Shown here piece by piece: positions 26,224-38,146 of a DNA stretch of 64,000 bases. The stretch is from an uncultured bacterium. GTDB lineage: Bacteria > Bacteroidota > Bacteroidia > Chitinophagales > Chitinophagaceae. Numbering within the stretch: position 1 is the stretch's first letter; every line of letters begins with the position of its first letter. Location of the stretch: NCBI GenBank assembly GCA_903826405.1, contig CAIKEH010000004.1:47530-111529 (forward strand), read 5' to 3'. Both the position numbers and the translations under genes were made by a program. The notes under the pieces are model-generated. The model was given only the letters and a program-made list of their open reading frames with translations, was not told the origin of the DNA and searched no databases.

Positions 26224-28188
26224 ATGAAAAAAATACTGAAGGTTTTGGGCTGGACGCTCGTTAGCATCATTTCATTCGTGATCATTGTTTTGTTCGTCGT
26301 TTATGGGAGAAGCTATTTCACTTCACGGAAGAACATGGAACTCGCTGGAAAGGAAGCGCCAATTCTTCAAGTGGACGGGCAGTCGTTCCGGGACCTGAAT
26401 AAGAACAGCAAATTAGACACCTATGAGGATAGCCGTGCGAATATAGATGCAAGGATCGATGACCTACTGCGCCAGATGACCCTGGAAGAGAAAGCAGGAT
26501 GCATGTTCATCACCATGGCCGGCATGGAATCGGATGGTAGTTTGAGCGAGACAAAGTCCGTAACCAACCCCATTTCCTATATACTTGAATCCAATTCCAC
26601 TCTCGTGCTTGCGAAAAAGATGAACCATCTGAACACACTGCAATCTCCATCCCCGGAGGCCATGATGAAATGGAATAACAACATCCAGAAGCTGGCGGAG
26701 AGGACGAGGCTGGGCATCCCGGTGACTCTGGCGACCGACCCTAGACACGGAGTGCCTAATGCTCCTGGAGCAAGTATATTCACTCCGTTTTTTTCAAAAT
26801 GGTGTTCCACTCTGGGTCTGGCTGCTACAGGTGACACGGGTCTTGTCCGGACTTTCGGCGATATAGCCCGGCAGGAGTATAAAGCTTTGGGCTTCCGGTT
26901 GACGCTTTCGCCCATGGCCGATCTGGCCACGGAGCCTAGATGGGGGCGCATCAATGGTACTTTCGGGGAAGATGCTGAATTGGCAGCAAGAATGACCAAA
27001 GCCTATATTCTCGGTTTCCAAGGGGATAGTATAGGCACGAATAGTGTGGAATGCATGGTGAAACATTTCGCCGGAGGTGGACCACAGGAAGATGGAAAGG
27101 ATGCCCACTTTCCTCCGGGAAGACAGCATTATCCGGGCAATAATTTCAACTACCACCTGATCCCCTTCGAGAGGGGGGCTTTTGCTGCTGGTGTCGCCCA
27201 GATCATGCCCTATTATGGAATACCCATGGGGCAGACAAATGAGAACGTCGGTTTTGGGTATAACAAAGCAATCATCACCGGGTTGCTAAGGGAGAAATAT
27301 ACATTCAACGGCATTATTTGTACGGATTGGGCCTTGGTATCCGATTATTCCTTTTTGGGCATAATGATCAAACCCGCCGCTGCACATGGTGTGGAACAGT
27401 TGAGCCAAAAAGAAAGGGTTGCCAAGATATTGGATGCAGGATGCGATATGTTCGGAGGTGAAGCTTTGCCTAATGTTGTTGTTGATCTGGTTAAGACCGG
27501 TGTCATTTCAGAAACGAGGATCGATATTTCCTTGCGGAGGATTTTGAAAGAGAAATTCAGGTTGGGACTGTTCGATCATCCCTATCTCGACAGGACGGAA
27601 TTAAAGGTCCTGAACAATCCTGCATTCGTCGAAAAAGGAAGGGAGGCTCAGCGGAGGTCGTTGGTGCTCTTGAAGAATGAGCATAGTATTCTGCCCTTGA
27701 AAAGCACAACAAAAGTATACCTGCAAGGGTTCAATAAGGAGGAGGCCAAAGGATATTCCAATGTGACCACCAGCCTGCAGGACGCCGATGTGATCGTACT
27801 CAAGATCAATACGCCGTCCCCGCCAGACCCTGACAACAAGTATATCCTTCAAATGATCTTCAATCATGCCTCGCTCGCGTATTCCCCGAAAGAAGAGGAA
27901 AAGCTGTTGAAGATCATCAGATCGAAACCAACAATAACCGTGATCAACCTGCAGCGGCCAGCCGTCATACCCGGGATCAGCAAGAACAGCAAGGCGTTGA
28001 TCGCCGATTTCTCCAGCCAGGACGATATCATTCTTGATCTGGTATTCGGAAAATTCAAGCCTACGGGCAAGATGCCATTCGAACTCCCTTCTTCCATGCA
28101 AGCTGTTCTCGACCAGAAGGAGGATCTGCCATACGACTCGAAGGACCCTTTGTTCCCATTCGGTGCCGGGATCACCTATGACCGTTGA
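26224..28188 (+). CDS. Membrane-anchored GH3 glycoside hydrolase
   Basis: I start at 26224 (654 residues) where the ATG heads a single N-terminal membrane anchor (KILKVLGWTLVSIISFVIIVLFVVYGR); the track start adds 14 residues. The GH3 barrel runs to about residue 460: LRQMTLEEKAGCMF, TDPRHG, SPMADLATEPRWGR, KHFAGGGPQEDG, and the nucleophile region GIICTDWALVSD (Asp near 369). The (alpha/beta) sandwich domain then follows (RRSLVLLKNEHSILPL). GH3 enzymes are mostly exo-beta-glucosidases, beta-xylosidases or N-acetylglucosaminidases; the KHFAGGGPQEDG form is of the glucosidase type. It probably faces the periplasm. Confidence 0.93.
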   Translation: MKKILKVLGWTLVSIISFVIIVLFVVYGRSYFTSRKNMELAGKEAPILQVDGQSFRDLNKNSKLDTYEDSRANIDARIDDLLRQMTLEEKAGCMFITMAGMESDGSLSETKSVTNPISYILESNSTLVLAKKMNHLNTLQSPSPEAMMKWNNNIQKLAERTRLGIPVTLATDPRHGVPNAPGASIFTPFFSKWCSTLGLAATGDTGLVRTFGDIARQEYKALGFRLTLSPMADLATEPRWGRINGTFGEDAELAARMTKAYILGFQGDSIGTNSVECMVKHFAGGGPQEDGKDAHFPPGRQHYPGNNFNYHLIPFERGAFAAGVAQIMPYYGIPMGQTNENVGFGYNKAIITGLLREKYTFNGIICTDWALVSDYSFLGIMIKPAAAHGVEQLSQKERVAKILDAGCDMFGGEALPNVVVDLVKTGVISETRIDISLRRILKEKFRLGLFDHPYLDRTELKVLNNPAFVEKGREAQRRSLVLLKNEHSILPLKSTTKVYLQGFNKEEAKGYSNVTTSLQDADVIVLKINTPSPPDPDNKYILQMIFNHASLAYSPKEEEKLLKIIRSKPTITVINLQRPAVIPGISKNSKALIADFSSQDDIILDLVFGKFKPTGKMPFELPSSMQAVLDQKEDLPYDSKDPLFPFGAGITYDR

Positions 28189-28313
28189 CGATAGAGCCCG
28201 TTGGATGAGATGATGATCTGGTAGATGCAGTTAAGTTCTCCTGGAGTAGTTTCGAGTTCTTACAGTAAAATACGACTTGCGTTGCGCTATTAAATTTTAC
28301 CTTTAATCTGCAC

Positions 28314-29495
28314 ATGAATGTATTCACAGACAGTTCGACGATCACCATCACCTGCCCCAAGCGTTTCGCTCCGTACCTGGAACAGGAGGTCAGAGAGCTC
28401 GGATTCACTCCTGAAGGAACCTTTGTTACAGGAGTACGCCTGAAGGGTACAGTCAATGATTGCATACGACTGAATCTGAATCTCCGTTGTGCCAGTCAGG
28501 TACTTTACGGTCTGCACCTGTTCGATGCAGTGACAGCTGATGATATATACACCGAACTTCTCCGGTATCCATGGGAGGATATTCTTCCTGATGATGGACA
28601 TTTTTCAGTCAGTAGTAATGTGAACAATCCCACCATCAACAACAGTATGTATGCCAATCTGCGCGTCAAGGATGCGGTAGTGGACAGGCTGCGAAGTAAA
28701 CGGGGCGTAAGACCATCAACCGGTTCATCCCTGACCGGGGCGGTCATCCACTTGTTCTGGAAGAATGAACATGCCGAAATGTTCGTCGATACATCAGGCG
28801 ATTCTTTGGGGAGGCATGGCTATCGGAAGATACCCGGGACCGCACCCATGCTGGAAGCCCTGGCTTCAGCAACCATATATGCCACGCGCTGGGATCGACG
28901 ATCGCCGTTCGTCAATCCGATGTGCGGATCAGGAACTATCGCCATCGAGGCTGCACTGATCGCCACCAACCGCCGACCGGGATTGTTCCGCAACAACTAC
29001 GCGTTCATGCATTTGAAAGGATATGAGGTGTCGATCTATCAACGGGAAGATGCAAAGCTCGAAGAGCAGATCATTGAAGTGCCCGGACTTCGCATCATCG
29101 CAACAGACATCAGTGCCCGAGCTGTGGAAAATGCCCGGAAAAATGCCATTGCCGCCGGCGTATCGAACCTGATCGAATTCTCAGCAGGTGATTTTGCAGA
29201 TACAGAAATCCCAAAAGATGCTGCCGGGGTATTCTTCGTGAATCCGGAATATGGTGAAAGAATGGGTGAACTCACAGAACTGGAGGAAACTTATCGACGT
29301 ATCGGCGATTTCATGAAGCAGCATTGTGGCGGATATTTTGGATATGTTTTCACCGGAAATCTTGAACTGGCCAAGAAAATAGGACTGAAGGCCAATCGCA
29401 GGATCGAATTTTATACTGCCACCTTGGATTGCCGACTCTTGGAATATGAGTTATACAGCGGAAGCCGGGCCATTAAAAAAGATACAGTTCAGTGA
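28314..29495 (+). CDS. THUMP-domain class I RNA methyltransferase (RlmL/YpsC-like)
   Basis: The 393-residue protein combines an N-terminal ferredoxin-like/THUMP region (about 1-160: YLEQEVRELGFTPEGTFVTGVRLKGTVNDCIRLNLNLRCASQVL) with a SAM-binding methyltransferase (FVNPMCGSGTIAIEAALIA at about 200-218; ATDISARAVENARKNA). This is the layout of the 23S rRNA m2G2445 methyltransferase RlmL N-domain and YpsC. The catalytic NPPY motif reads NPEYGER, a change worth checking. A MazG gene follows 16 bases after the stop, so the two are probably co-transcribed. Confidence 0.9.
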   Translation: MNVFTDSSTITITCPKRFAPYLEQEVRELGFTPEGTFVTGVRLKGTVNDCIRLNLNLRCASQVLYGLHLFDAVTADDIYTELLRYPWEDILPDDGHFSVSSNVNNPTINNSMYANLRVKDAVVDRLRSKRGVRPSTGSSLTGAVIHLFWKNEHAEMFVDTSGDSLGRHGYRKIPGTAPMLEALASATIYATRWDRRSPFVNPMCGSGTIAIEAALIATNRRPGLFRNNYAFMHLKGYEVSIYQREDAKLEEQIIEVPGLRIIATDISARAVENARKNAIAAGVSNLIEFSAGDFADTEIPKDAAGVFFVNPEYGERMGELTELEETYRRIGDFMKQHCGGYFGYVFTGNLELAKKIGLKANRRIEFYTATLDCRLLEYELYSGSRAIKKDTVQ

Positions 29496-29511
29496 TCATA
29501 AACTTTTACGT

Positions 29512-29778
29512 ATGGAGATATCCGCGTTACAGGAAATCGTGAGAGAACGTTATTTTTCAACAGACAGCGCGAGGGGGATTTATCACACCGCTCTTTGGTT
29601 CCATGAAGAAGTAGGTGAACTTTCTGCTGCTATCGCAAGAGGTGACCGCCAGAATGCAAAAGAAGAATTCGCTGATGTGTTGATGTGGTTGATGACCTTG
29701 GCCAATCTCATGGAAGTGGACATACAGCAGGCCGTCGCAGACTACCTCACTGATCCACGGAAACTTCCTTCCAAATGA
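29512..29778 (+). CDS. MazG-type nucleotide pyrophosphohydrolase
   Basis: From the ATG at 29512 this is an 88-residue single MazG domain; the track's extra 22 residues overlap the upstream gene and are not family-like. The metal-binding pattern is visible as HEEVGELSAAIARGD and KEEFADVLMWLMTLANLMEVD (EExxE...ExxD). Single-domain MazG proteins hydrolyse NTP or dNTP to the monophosphate and pyrophosphate, cleaning up non-canonical nucleotides. It lies 16 bases after the RNA methyltransferase. Confidence 0.88.
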   Translation: MEISALQEIVRERYFSTDSARGIYHTALWFHEEVGELSAAIARGDRQNAKEEFADVLMWLMTLANLMEVDIQQAVADYLTDPRKLPSK

Positions 29779-29814
29779 TCAACTGAAAATCGGGATCTGA
29801 TAGACGAGCTACTG

Positions 29815-31476
29815 TTATTTAGTGCTGCTCTTGGTCAGACAAGCTTTGCAATATTGAGCATTCCACAATTCATATCTCCGGGCCTGAGTTTGCATCCTCT
29901 TTTGGAAGCCATCCCAGTTTTTCTTCACTTTCGGGGTCCAGACCACTTCACTGAGTGCGGTGGCCCTAGGGAAGATCATATATTCGAGCGTGGCGGGATA
30001 CGCGATGTATTCTGACCATACATTGCCCTGTGCGCCGAGTATGTATTTTGATTGTGCGGCGGTCAATTCTTTCGGTGATGGTTCGTATTTGTATATTTTT
30101 TCAAGATCGATGTATCCGCCAATAGTGAGGGTATCTTCTTTCTTCAATTGGGAATAATCGAGATATACATAATCCGATGGGGTCATGATCACCTGATGCT
30201 TCTGTTTGGCCGCTTCGATGCCACCCTTCTCACCGCGCCAACTCATGACCACGGCATTAGGTGCCAACCCCCCTTCCAGTATCTCATCCCATCCGATGAT
30301 CGTCTTTCCTTTACTGTTGATGTATTTCTCCATGCGCTGCACGAAATAACTTTGCAAGGAACGCTCATCGCTGATCCTGTTATCTTTCATCCGTTTCTGG
30401 CAGTTCGGACATTGCTTCCAGTGATCTTTTGGACATTCATCTCCGCCCACGTGGATGTATGGTCCCGGGAAAAGCGGGATGATCTCATCCAAGACATCCT
30501 GAAGGAAGGTGAATGTCTCCTCCTTACCTGCGCAGAACACATCCTTGTAGACGCTCCAAGATTGTACGACCTTCTTCCCTGTCGTATCCCCTGACCAGAA
30601 AGAGTTCGAAGGGAATTCGGATTTGGTAGTTCTATCCGGGAAACAGCTCAGGTTGGGATAAGCCGCAATGGCTGCACCCCCATGTCCTGGCATTTCGATC
30701 TCGGGTATGATGGTCACATAACGTGCTTGTGCATAGGCTACGATCTCTTTAACGTCCTCTTGGGTATAAAATCCACCGTAACGCTGACCGTCGTTCCCGG
30801 TACCCGGGAATCTGCCGATGATGGTTCCATTTCTCCAAGCGCCAACTTCCGTAAGTCTTGGATATTTTTTGATCTCGATCCTCCAGCCCTGATCCTCGGT
30901 CAAATGCCAATGGAAATAGTTCATTTTGTGCAGGGCGAGGTAATCGATGAATTTTTTGACGAAACTCACCGGGAAGAAATGCCTCCCGGCGTCCAGCATC
31001 AAACCTCTGTATGCGAATCGCGGATAGTCTGTAATGGACAAATAAGGGATGGACAATTTAGTGGATCCGGCATTTTGGGTGAGAGGTATGGGTAGGAGTT
31101 GTATCAGGGTTTGAATGCCATAAAAAACACCCTCCTCATTATCACCGCCGATATAGACCCCTTTTTGGTCGACGTTCATACCATAGGCACCTTTCCCCTT
31201 GTCCATCCTGTCGAAATTCAGAACGATCGTGTTCTGGCCAGGATTGTTTTTGGTGACCTCCAACTTGATGTGATAGAACAATTGCAGATAATCATTCAGA
31301 TATTGAGCAGATTTTTCCAGATTGCCTCCTGCAAGGACGATCGTGGTTGAAGTTGTTATGGTGAAGTTGCCCGACCCCTTCGGCTGAGTGATGGACACCG
31401 GTTGTGGTATGATGTTGATCTGGGAAAATACCGTGCTGGCGGATAAGGTCAGAATAAGCAGTGAAAGGAGTCGCAT
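29815..31476 (-). CDS. Exported GH20 beta-N-acetylhexosaminidase
   Basis: Starting from the Met at 31476 (553 residues) gives a signal peptide (MRLLSLLILTLSASTVFSQ); the track's longer form adds 34 unlikely residues. An N-terminal GH20b domain precedes the barrel. The barrel shows YRGLMLDAGRHFFPVSFVKKFIDYLALHKMNYFHWHLTEDQGWRIEI, HGGAAIAAYP, the catalytic Asp-Glu pair in HVGGDECPKDHW (near residue 345), and WDEILEGG...VMSWRG. The enzyme removes terminal GlcNAc or GalNAc by substrate-assisted catalysis. It follows the FadL-type porin gene, with a terminator between them. Confidence 0.95.
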   Translation of the reverse strand: MRLLSLLILTLSASTVFSQINIIPQPVSITQPKGSGNFTITTSTTIVLAGGNLEKSAQYLNDYLQLFYHIKLEVTKNNPGQNTIVLNFDRMDKGKGAYGMNVDQKGVYIGGDNEEGVFYGIQTLIQLLPIPLTQNAGSTKLSIPYLSITDYPRFAYRGLMLDAGRHFFPVSFVKKFIDYLALHKMNYFHWHLTEDQGWRIEIKKYPRLTEVGAWRNGTIIGRFPGTGNDGQRYGGFYTQEDVKEIVAYAQARYVTIIPEIEMPGHGGAAIAAYPNLSCFPDRTTKSEFPSNSFWSGDTTGKKVVQSWSVYKDVFCAGKEETFTFLQDVLDEIIPLFPGPYIHVGGDECPKDHWKQCPNCQKRMKDNRISDERSLQSYFVQRMEKYINSKGKTIIGWDEILEGGLAPNAVVMSWRGEKGGIEAAKQKHQVIMTPSDYVYLDYSQLKKEDTLTIGGYIDLEKIYKYEPSPKELTAAQSKYILGAQGNVWSEYIAYPATLEYMIFPRATALSEVVWTPKVKKNWDGFQKRMQTQARRYELWNAQYCKACLTKSSTK

Positions 31477-31584
31477 CGTGAAGGTTATTTGTTGCAAGTG
31501 TACTGAAAAACTTTGGGCTGGCTGATAGGATCTCAGAATGGGCTTGTCTACCTGCCCCGGAAATAATGCTCCATTCATTTATAA

Positions 31585-31618
31585 TTAAAGGCTGATTTCT
31601 CAGGAAATCAGCCTTTAA
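31585..31618 (-). terminator. Intrinsic terminator between the porin and GH20 genes
   Basis: A 15-bp perfect stem (ttaaaggctgatttc with its complement) closes on a 4-base loop. On the minus strand it begins 29 bases after the porin stop, and the last arm is AT-rich (cctttaa) before ttat. Confidence 0.75.
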
Positions 31619-31647
31619 CATCCCAATCGAAACGTTGATTTTTCCTA

Positions 31648-33117
31648 TTATTTCTTGGTTCCGTACTTGAAAGTATAGTTCAGTGAAAGGAAGAGGTTGG
31701 AAGTGGAGAGTGTGCCAAAGCCAGGAGTACCGTTCAGGAATCCGCCTTCGGTGGGGTTATAGAAGCTGTACGGCTGAGGCACATGGTCGTTCTGTCCGAA
31801 TGAATACCGTAAAGTAACTACCCAGTCGCTTGTAGTGAAGTTCAATTTGGTGCCTAGAGTGATATGGTAGATATTGAAAACCTTCTTGGGCAGGGAGAAT
31901 CCTCTTTCCGCGCGTTCAAATTGTTGATATGAACGATCGGTCGCAAAAGAGAACATGAGATTATGATTTGCATTGATCTGCCAATCACCAGCTATGGAAC
32001 CATTGACCACGGAGCGGCGTGAAGACCAAACCCGCAAAAGATTGCTCGTGAGTAATGCTGTTTCCTGGGTGGGAGGTAGCAGGAATGGGGCCTCGCCGGG
32101 ATCCATGACGGTATGGGCCTTGATCTGACTGTAATATTTCGCTGCTCCATACCAACGAATGTTCCCGAATGACCTGGAAAGACCCAGGCCAAAATACCAT
32201 GGTGTTTTATAAACTGCTTTGAGTTTATTGTAATATCCATTACCACGTATGCTTTTCCTTGGAACGGTTAAATCATCAACGATGCGGATATTGGTCAAGC
32301 CCAGATCGGCCATCATCTGTCCGCGCCCCATTATGCTCAGTGAAGGGGTTTGCATAACCAATCCGAGATCCCATTTCCCGAGTTTTGCTGTCATGCCCAG
32401 CATGGTCTGGGTGAAGATCTTGTAATAAGTCAGGAATACATCCTGACGGGCACTGACCACATCTAACGTCGCATTGGAGCCGGCAAGTGGAGTGGCAATG
32501 CCATTGAAATAGTCTCTATATGATTCCGAATGGTATCCGAAGGTCTGCGAGATGCCCAGGGAAATTTTATCGTTAAGGCTCCAACCCAACCCAAGTACCG
32601 TGTTCACTTCGTCCAGATCTTTGTCTAAATGATATTCTCCTGAATAATATTCATTTCCCGGACTTTCCGTGTTGTTCAGTATATCCGTCTCCGTCTCCCT
32701 TCGGTCCGTGAGTAGGATGTGATCATTGAACCTGTGGTAAACGGCATACCCCAGAACCCAATCTCTTGCATCTTTCTTGGGTTTGATCACACCTGCGGCC
32801 ATATTGGGCAATAAAGCGAAGCCGCCGGTCTTGAGGGAAAATCCCTGCCCCAGACCATTTTTGAACTTGATATTGGAAAGTCCAGTAGTAATGGCGTTGA
32901 TGTTGAAGCTGGAGCCGGAGGCATCTGAAAGTGTCGCCGGATTCATGAAAACGGCAGTCTGATCCTCGAAACGGGAGATGCCCGCATTGGTCAGCGCGGC
33001 ATTTCTTGAGCCCAGCATGGTATATTCATAATGGTTGTCCTGTGCCTGTGAGGTGCCAGCCAGTAGCGTCATGACACAAAGTGAGCGAAGTAGGAAGTAA
33101 GCGTATCTCATGGACAT
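31648..33117 (-). CDS. OmpP1/FadL-type outer-membrane transport protein
   Basis: The 489-residue protein has a signal peptide (cleavage after about residue 25, TSQAQ). The mature start YEYTMLGSRNAALTNAGISRFEDQTAVFMNPATLSD carries the NPA-type motif (RNAALTNAG...D.TAVFMNPA) of the FadL hatch region, and the remainder alternates beta strands to a terminal hydrophobic residue pattern (LFLSLNYTFKYGTK). FadL proteins import long-chain fatty acids or hydrophobic molecules. The substrate here is unknown. It precedes GH20 on the same strand with a terminator between. Confidence 0.85.
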   Translation of the reverse strand: MSMRYAYFLLRSLCVMTLLAGTSQAQDNHYEYTMLGSRNAALTNAGISRFEDQTAVFMNPATLSDASGSSFNINAITTGLSNIKFKNGLGQGFSLKTGGFALLPNMAAGVIKPKKDARDWVLGYAVYHRFNDHILLTDRRETETDILNNTESPGNEYYSGEYHLDKDLDEVNTVLGLGWSLNDKISLGISQTFGYHSESYRDYFNGIATPLAGSNATLDVVSARQDVFLTYYKIFTQTMLGMTAKLGKWDLGLVMQTPSLSIMGRGQMMADLGLTNIRIVDDLTVPRKSIRGNGYYNKLKAVYKTPWYFGLGLSRSFGNIRWYGAAKYYSQIKAHTVMDPGEAPFLLPPTQETALLTSNLLRVWSSRRSVVNGSIAGDWQINANHNLMFSFATDRSYQQFERAERGFSLPKKVFNIYHITLGTKLNFTTSDWVVTLRYSFGQNDHVPQPYSFYNPTEGGFLNGTPGFGTLSTSNLFLSLNYTFKYGTKK

Positions 33118-33306
33118 GTTTTAATATGCGATAAAAATAATATGATATCTTTTCTTCCTTCACTCGAACCTGTACCGATATTCTAATATTGAACAGAAAA
33201 ACAAGATATTGCAACAATCCTCCTCTAAATTTTGAAGCGAACCCTATAAAGATTTAAGGGTCCCCTTGCTAGTTTTATGCAATATTCTGCTGGCCTCCAG
33301 GGCTTG

Positions 33307-33337
33307 AAAAAGGCGGCACAAGTAATGGCCGCCTTTC
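33307..33337 (-). terminator. Intrinsic terminator after katG
   Basis: Nine base pairs (aaaggcggc / gccgccttt) enclose a 10-base loop. On the minus strand the last arm runs into tttttcaa, and it lies 28 bases downstream of the katG stop. Confidence 0.82.
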
Positions 33338-33364
33338 AATTTCACATCTGATCACATTATTCTG

Positions 33365-35963
<2,599 letters not shown>

Positions 35964-36458
35964 CTATTTCTGCAGAAAGAGCATCTGGCCTTGATGATTG
36001 GCCATATGGGTGGTCCTGCTGATGAGGATGTTCAGTTTGTTCCGCATCGGCTCCTTGGCAAAGTCCTCTTCGGAAACCGCCATATGACGATCAAGCCATT
36101 CGTCAGGAGATAAAGTATCGATGAATCCATTCAACTCATTCGTCACCTCGTGGTAGTATTTTCTGAGGTCTTGGGCTGAAGGCCTCGCCTTACCTGACTT
36201 GTCCGGACTTTTAATGAAGACTTCCTCCAATTCCGGGTATATCTTTTCTCTGAATCCCATGAGTTTGAGCATGGCGTCACTAACGGCGACCATATGTCCG
36301 AGCAGGTAAGTGCCCGTATTCCTTCCCGGCGCAGTTTCTGCATCAAGTTGCTCATCGGTCAATTTTTCCAGCAGTTCGGCAAAACGTTTGTTCTGTAACT
36401 GCCAGGCGGCAATGTACATGTTGATGATGAATCCGCTTTGTTGAGTATCCATGGTCAT
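35964..36458 (-). CDS. DinB-family protein
   Basis: About 164 residues from the Met at 36458 (a Met two codons later also fits; the track start adds 18 residues). DinB proteins form a four-helix bundle with a three-His metal site. The residues expected for it are present: YLLGHMVAVSD (first helix-2 His) and TTHMANHQGQMLFLQK (two His near the C-terminus). WQLQNKRFAELLEKLTDEQL starts the first helix. Many act as bacillithiol- or mycothiol-linked transferases, but Bacteroidota members are mostly uncharacterised. A nine-C run lies upstream at 36512-36520. Confidence 0.85.
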   Translation of the reverse strand: MTMDTQQSGFIINMYIAAWQLQNKRFAELLEKLTDEQLDAETAPGRNTGTYLLGHMVAVSDAMLKLMGFREKIYPELEEVFIKSPDKSGKARPSAQDLRKYYHEVTNELNGFIDTLSPDEWLDRHMAVSEEDFAKEPMRNKLNILISRTTHMANHQGQMLFLQK

Positions 36459-36924
36459 GAATTTATTTACGGGGAATAAGGGGAGCTGACAGAGATACTT
36501 TTCATCAGCCACCCCCCCCCAAATTATGCCGAAAGAACAGCAATACCAAAATAGGATGAAGCTTTAACCTACTGAACTGACCAATATCATTTTATTCAAG
36601 AACAGGGCTTGGATCACCCTTGAACATGCCGCCAGAAGATATATTTAGAATGACAATGGCAGTAAGTGGCCGGTATGAAATTTATTTTTACCGTCTGGCA
36701 GGCAGGCAGGGTTATCCCGGAAATGTATAAAAAGAAGGCTGGTCTTTCATATCGGATAATGAATGGTCAATAGATTAATCAATGAAAGAGGGTTTGTGGG
36801 AACATGAATGAAAACAGGTCCGTATATTTAAAAGCAGCCAACCGCGGTCGGGTATGGACCAGAAACACGGCCTTGAGATTACCTGCTCATTACTAATCAT
36901 CATTTAATCTTCTTCATGTAGCCC
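36459..36924. other. Gene-free interval with a C9 run and short GGCA repeats
   Basis: About 460 bases between divergent genes. A run of nine C (36512-36520) and the tract ggcaggcaggcaggg (around 36700) are the only low-complexity features. No gene, RNA or operator is recognised. Confidence 0.5.
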
Positions 36925-38070
36925 ATGGGAAATAAGGGATCATATATTACGCCTCTTTTGGCTGGTTGTTTATTGTTCGGAGCTTGTACGGAGGAGGTTC
37001 GTTCGGCGAATCCGGCAAAGCCTGCCGAGGAATTTTATACTGCCGATGATTTCAATAAAATTCCCAAAGTGGATGCACATGTCCATGTCAACACCTACAA
37101 GCCTGATTATCTCCTGCAGGCGGCTGAGGATGATTTTCGGCTGATCACGATCAATCTGGACGATGTCCATGAACCCCCTCCGATGGAAGAGCAACAGCAA
37201 TACGCCTTGCACCAGATCAAAGCCTTCCCGGGACGCATAGCCTATGCCACGACCATTTCGATCAGAAATTTCAACCAACCTGATTGGTTGAACCAGACCT
37301 TGGCCTATTTGCAAAAATCCTTTGAACAGGGTGCGATAGCGGTAAAGATCTACAAGGTGATCGGTATGAGTTTGAGGGACAGTTCCGGCAAGTTGGTGAT
37401 GATCGACGATCCCCGTTTCGATCCCGTGATCGATTTCATCATTGCGCATCATATCCCGATCCTCGGACATTTGGCAGAGCCGAAGAACTGTTGGCTGCCC
37501 GTAGAGGAAATGACCATCAAGGGGGATAAGCAGTATTTTACGGAGAACCCCCTCTACCATATGTACCGGCATCCGGAATTTCCATCCTATGAAGCACAGA
37601 TCGCTGCCAGGGACCATATGTTGGAAAAGCACCCAGACCTGAAATTCATTGGTGCGCACCTGGGAAGTCTGGAGTGGGATGTCGACGAATTGGCCAAACG
37701 CCTGGACAAGTTCCCCAACATGGCGGTGGACATGGCTGCACGGATCCCCCATCTGCAATACCAAGCGGCCAAAAATTGGCGGAAAGTACATGACTTCATC
37801 ATCAAATACCAGGACAGACTACTATATGCGACCGATGATGTGATATCGACTGACACAGATCCCGTTGCATTGAAAAAAAGGATCAATGAAGGTAGAAAGA
37901 GGGATTGGGAATTCTTCACATCCCATGATCCCATGACCTCCCTCGAATTTGAACAACCTTTCAATGGATTGCAATTACCGCGATCGGTGGTGGACAAAAT
38001 ATATCGGCTGAATGCTGAACAGGAGTACCCAGGGATATCCGCAGGGGAAAAAACCAGCAAGCCTGAATAG
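36925..38070 (+). CDS. Amidohydrolase-family lipoprotein
   Basis: The 381-residue protein has a lipoprotein signal (lipobox LFGAC, Cys21). The metal-dependent TIM-barrel signature of amidohydrolase_2 is visible: KVDAHVHVNTYKP at about 49-60 (HxH), then FIGAHLGSLEWD, and YATDDV for the last Asp. This group includes ACMSD-like decarboxylases and lactone hydrolases. Export and lipidation are unusual for decarboxylases. A similar, non-lipidated exported amidohydrolase lies at 60724. The YdeI/CDGSH gene starts 77 bases downstream on the same strand. Confidence 0.85.
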   Translation: MGNKGSYITPLLAGCLLFGACTEEVRSANPAKPAEEFYTADDFNKIPKVDAHVHVNTYKPDYLLQAAEDDFRLITINLDDVHEPPPMEEQQQYALHQIKAFPGRIAYATTISIRNFNQPDWLNQTLAYLQKSFEQGAIAVKIYKVIGMSLRDSSGKLVMIDDPRFDPVIDFIIAHHIPILGHLAEPKNCWLPVEEMTIKGDKQYFTENPLYHMYRHPEFPSYEAQIAARDHMLEKHPDLKFIGAHLGSLEWDVDELAKRLDKFPNMAVDMAARIPHLQYQAAKNWRKVHDFIIKYQDRLLYATDDVISTDTDPVALKKRINEGRKRDWEFFTSHDPMTSLEFEQPFNGLQLPRSVVDKIYRLNAEQEYPGISAGEKTSKPE

Positions 38071-38146
38071 AGAAGGACCTGCCGACAACGGTGAATCTGC
38101 GATCAAGATCGAAGAAAATGGAATTCAATTTTATCGAAATTTGCAT

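Noticed and set aside
28277-28305. Possible promoter ahead of the RNA methyltransferase (TTG-N18-TACCTTTA)
   Set aside because: The box ends only 8 bases before the start codon and matches imperfectly, so I did not list it.
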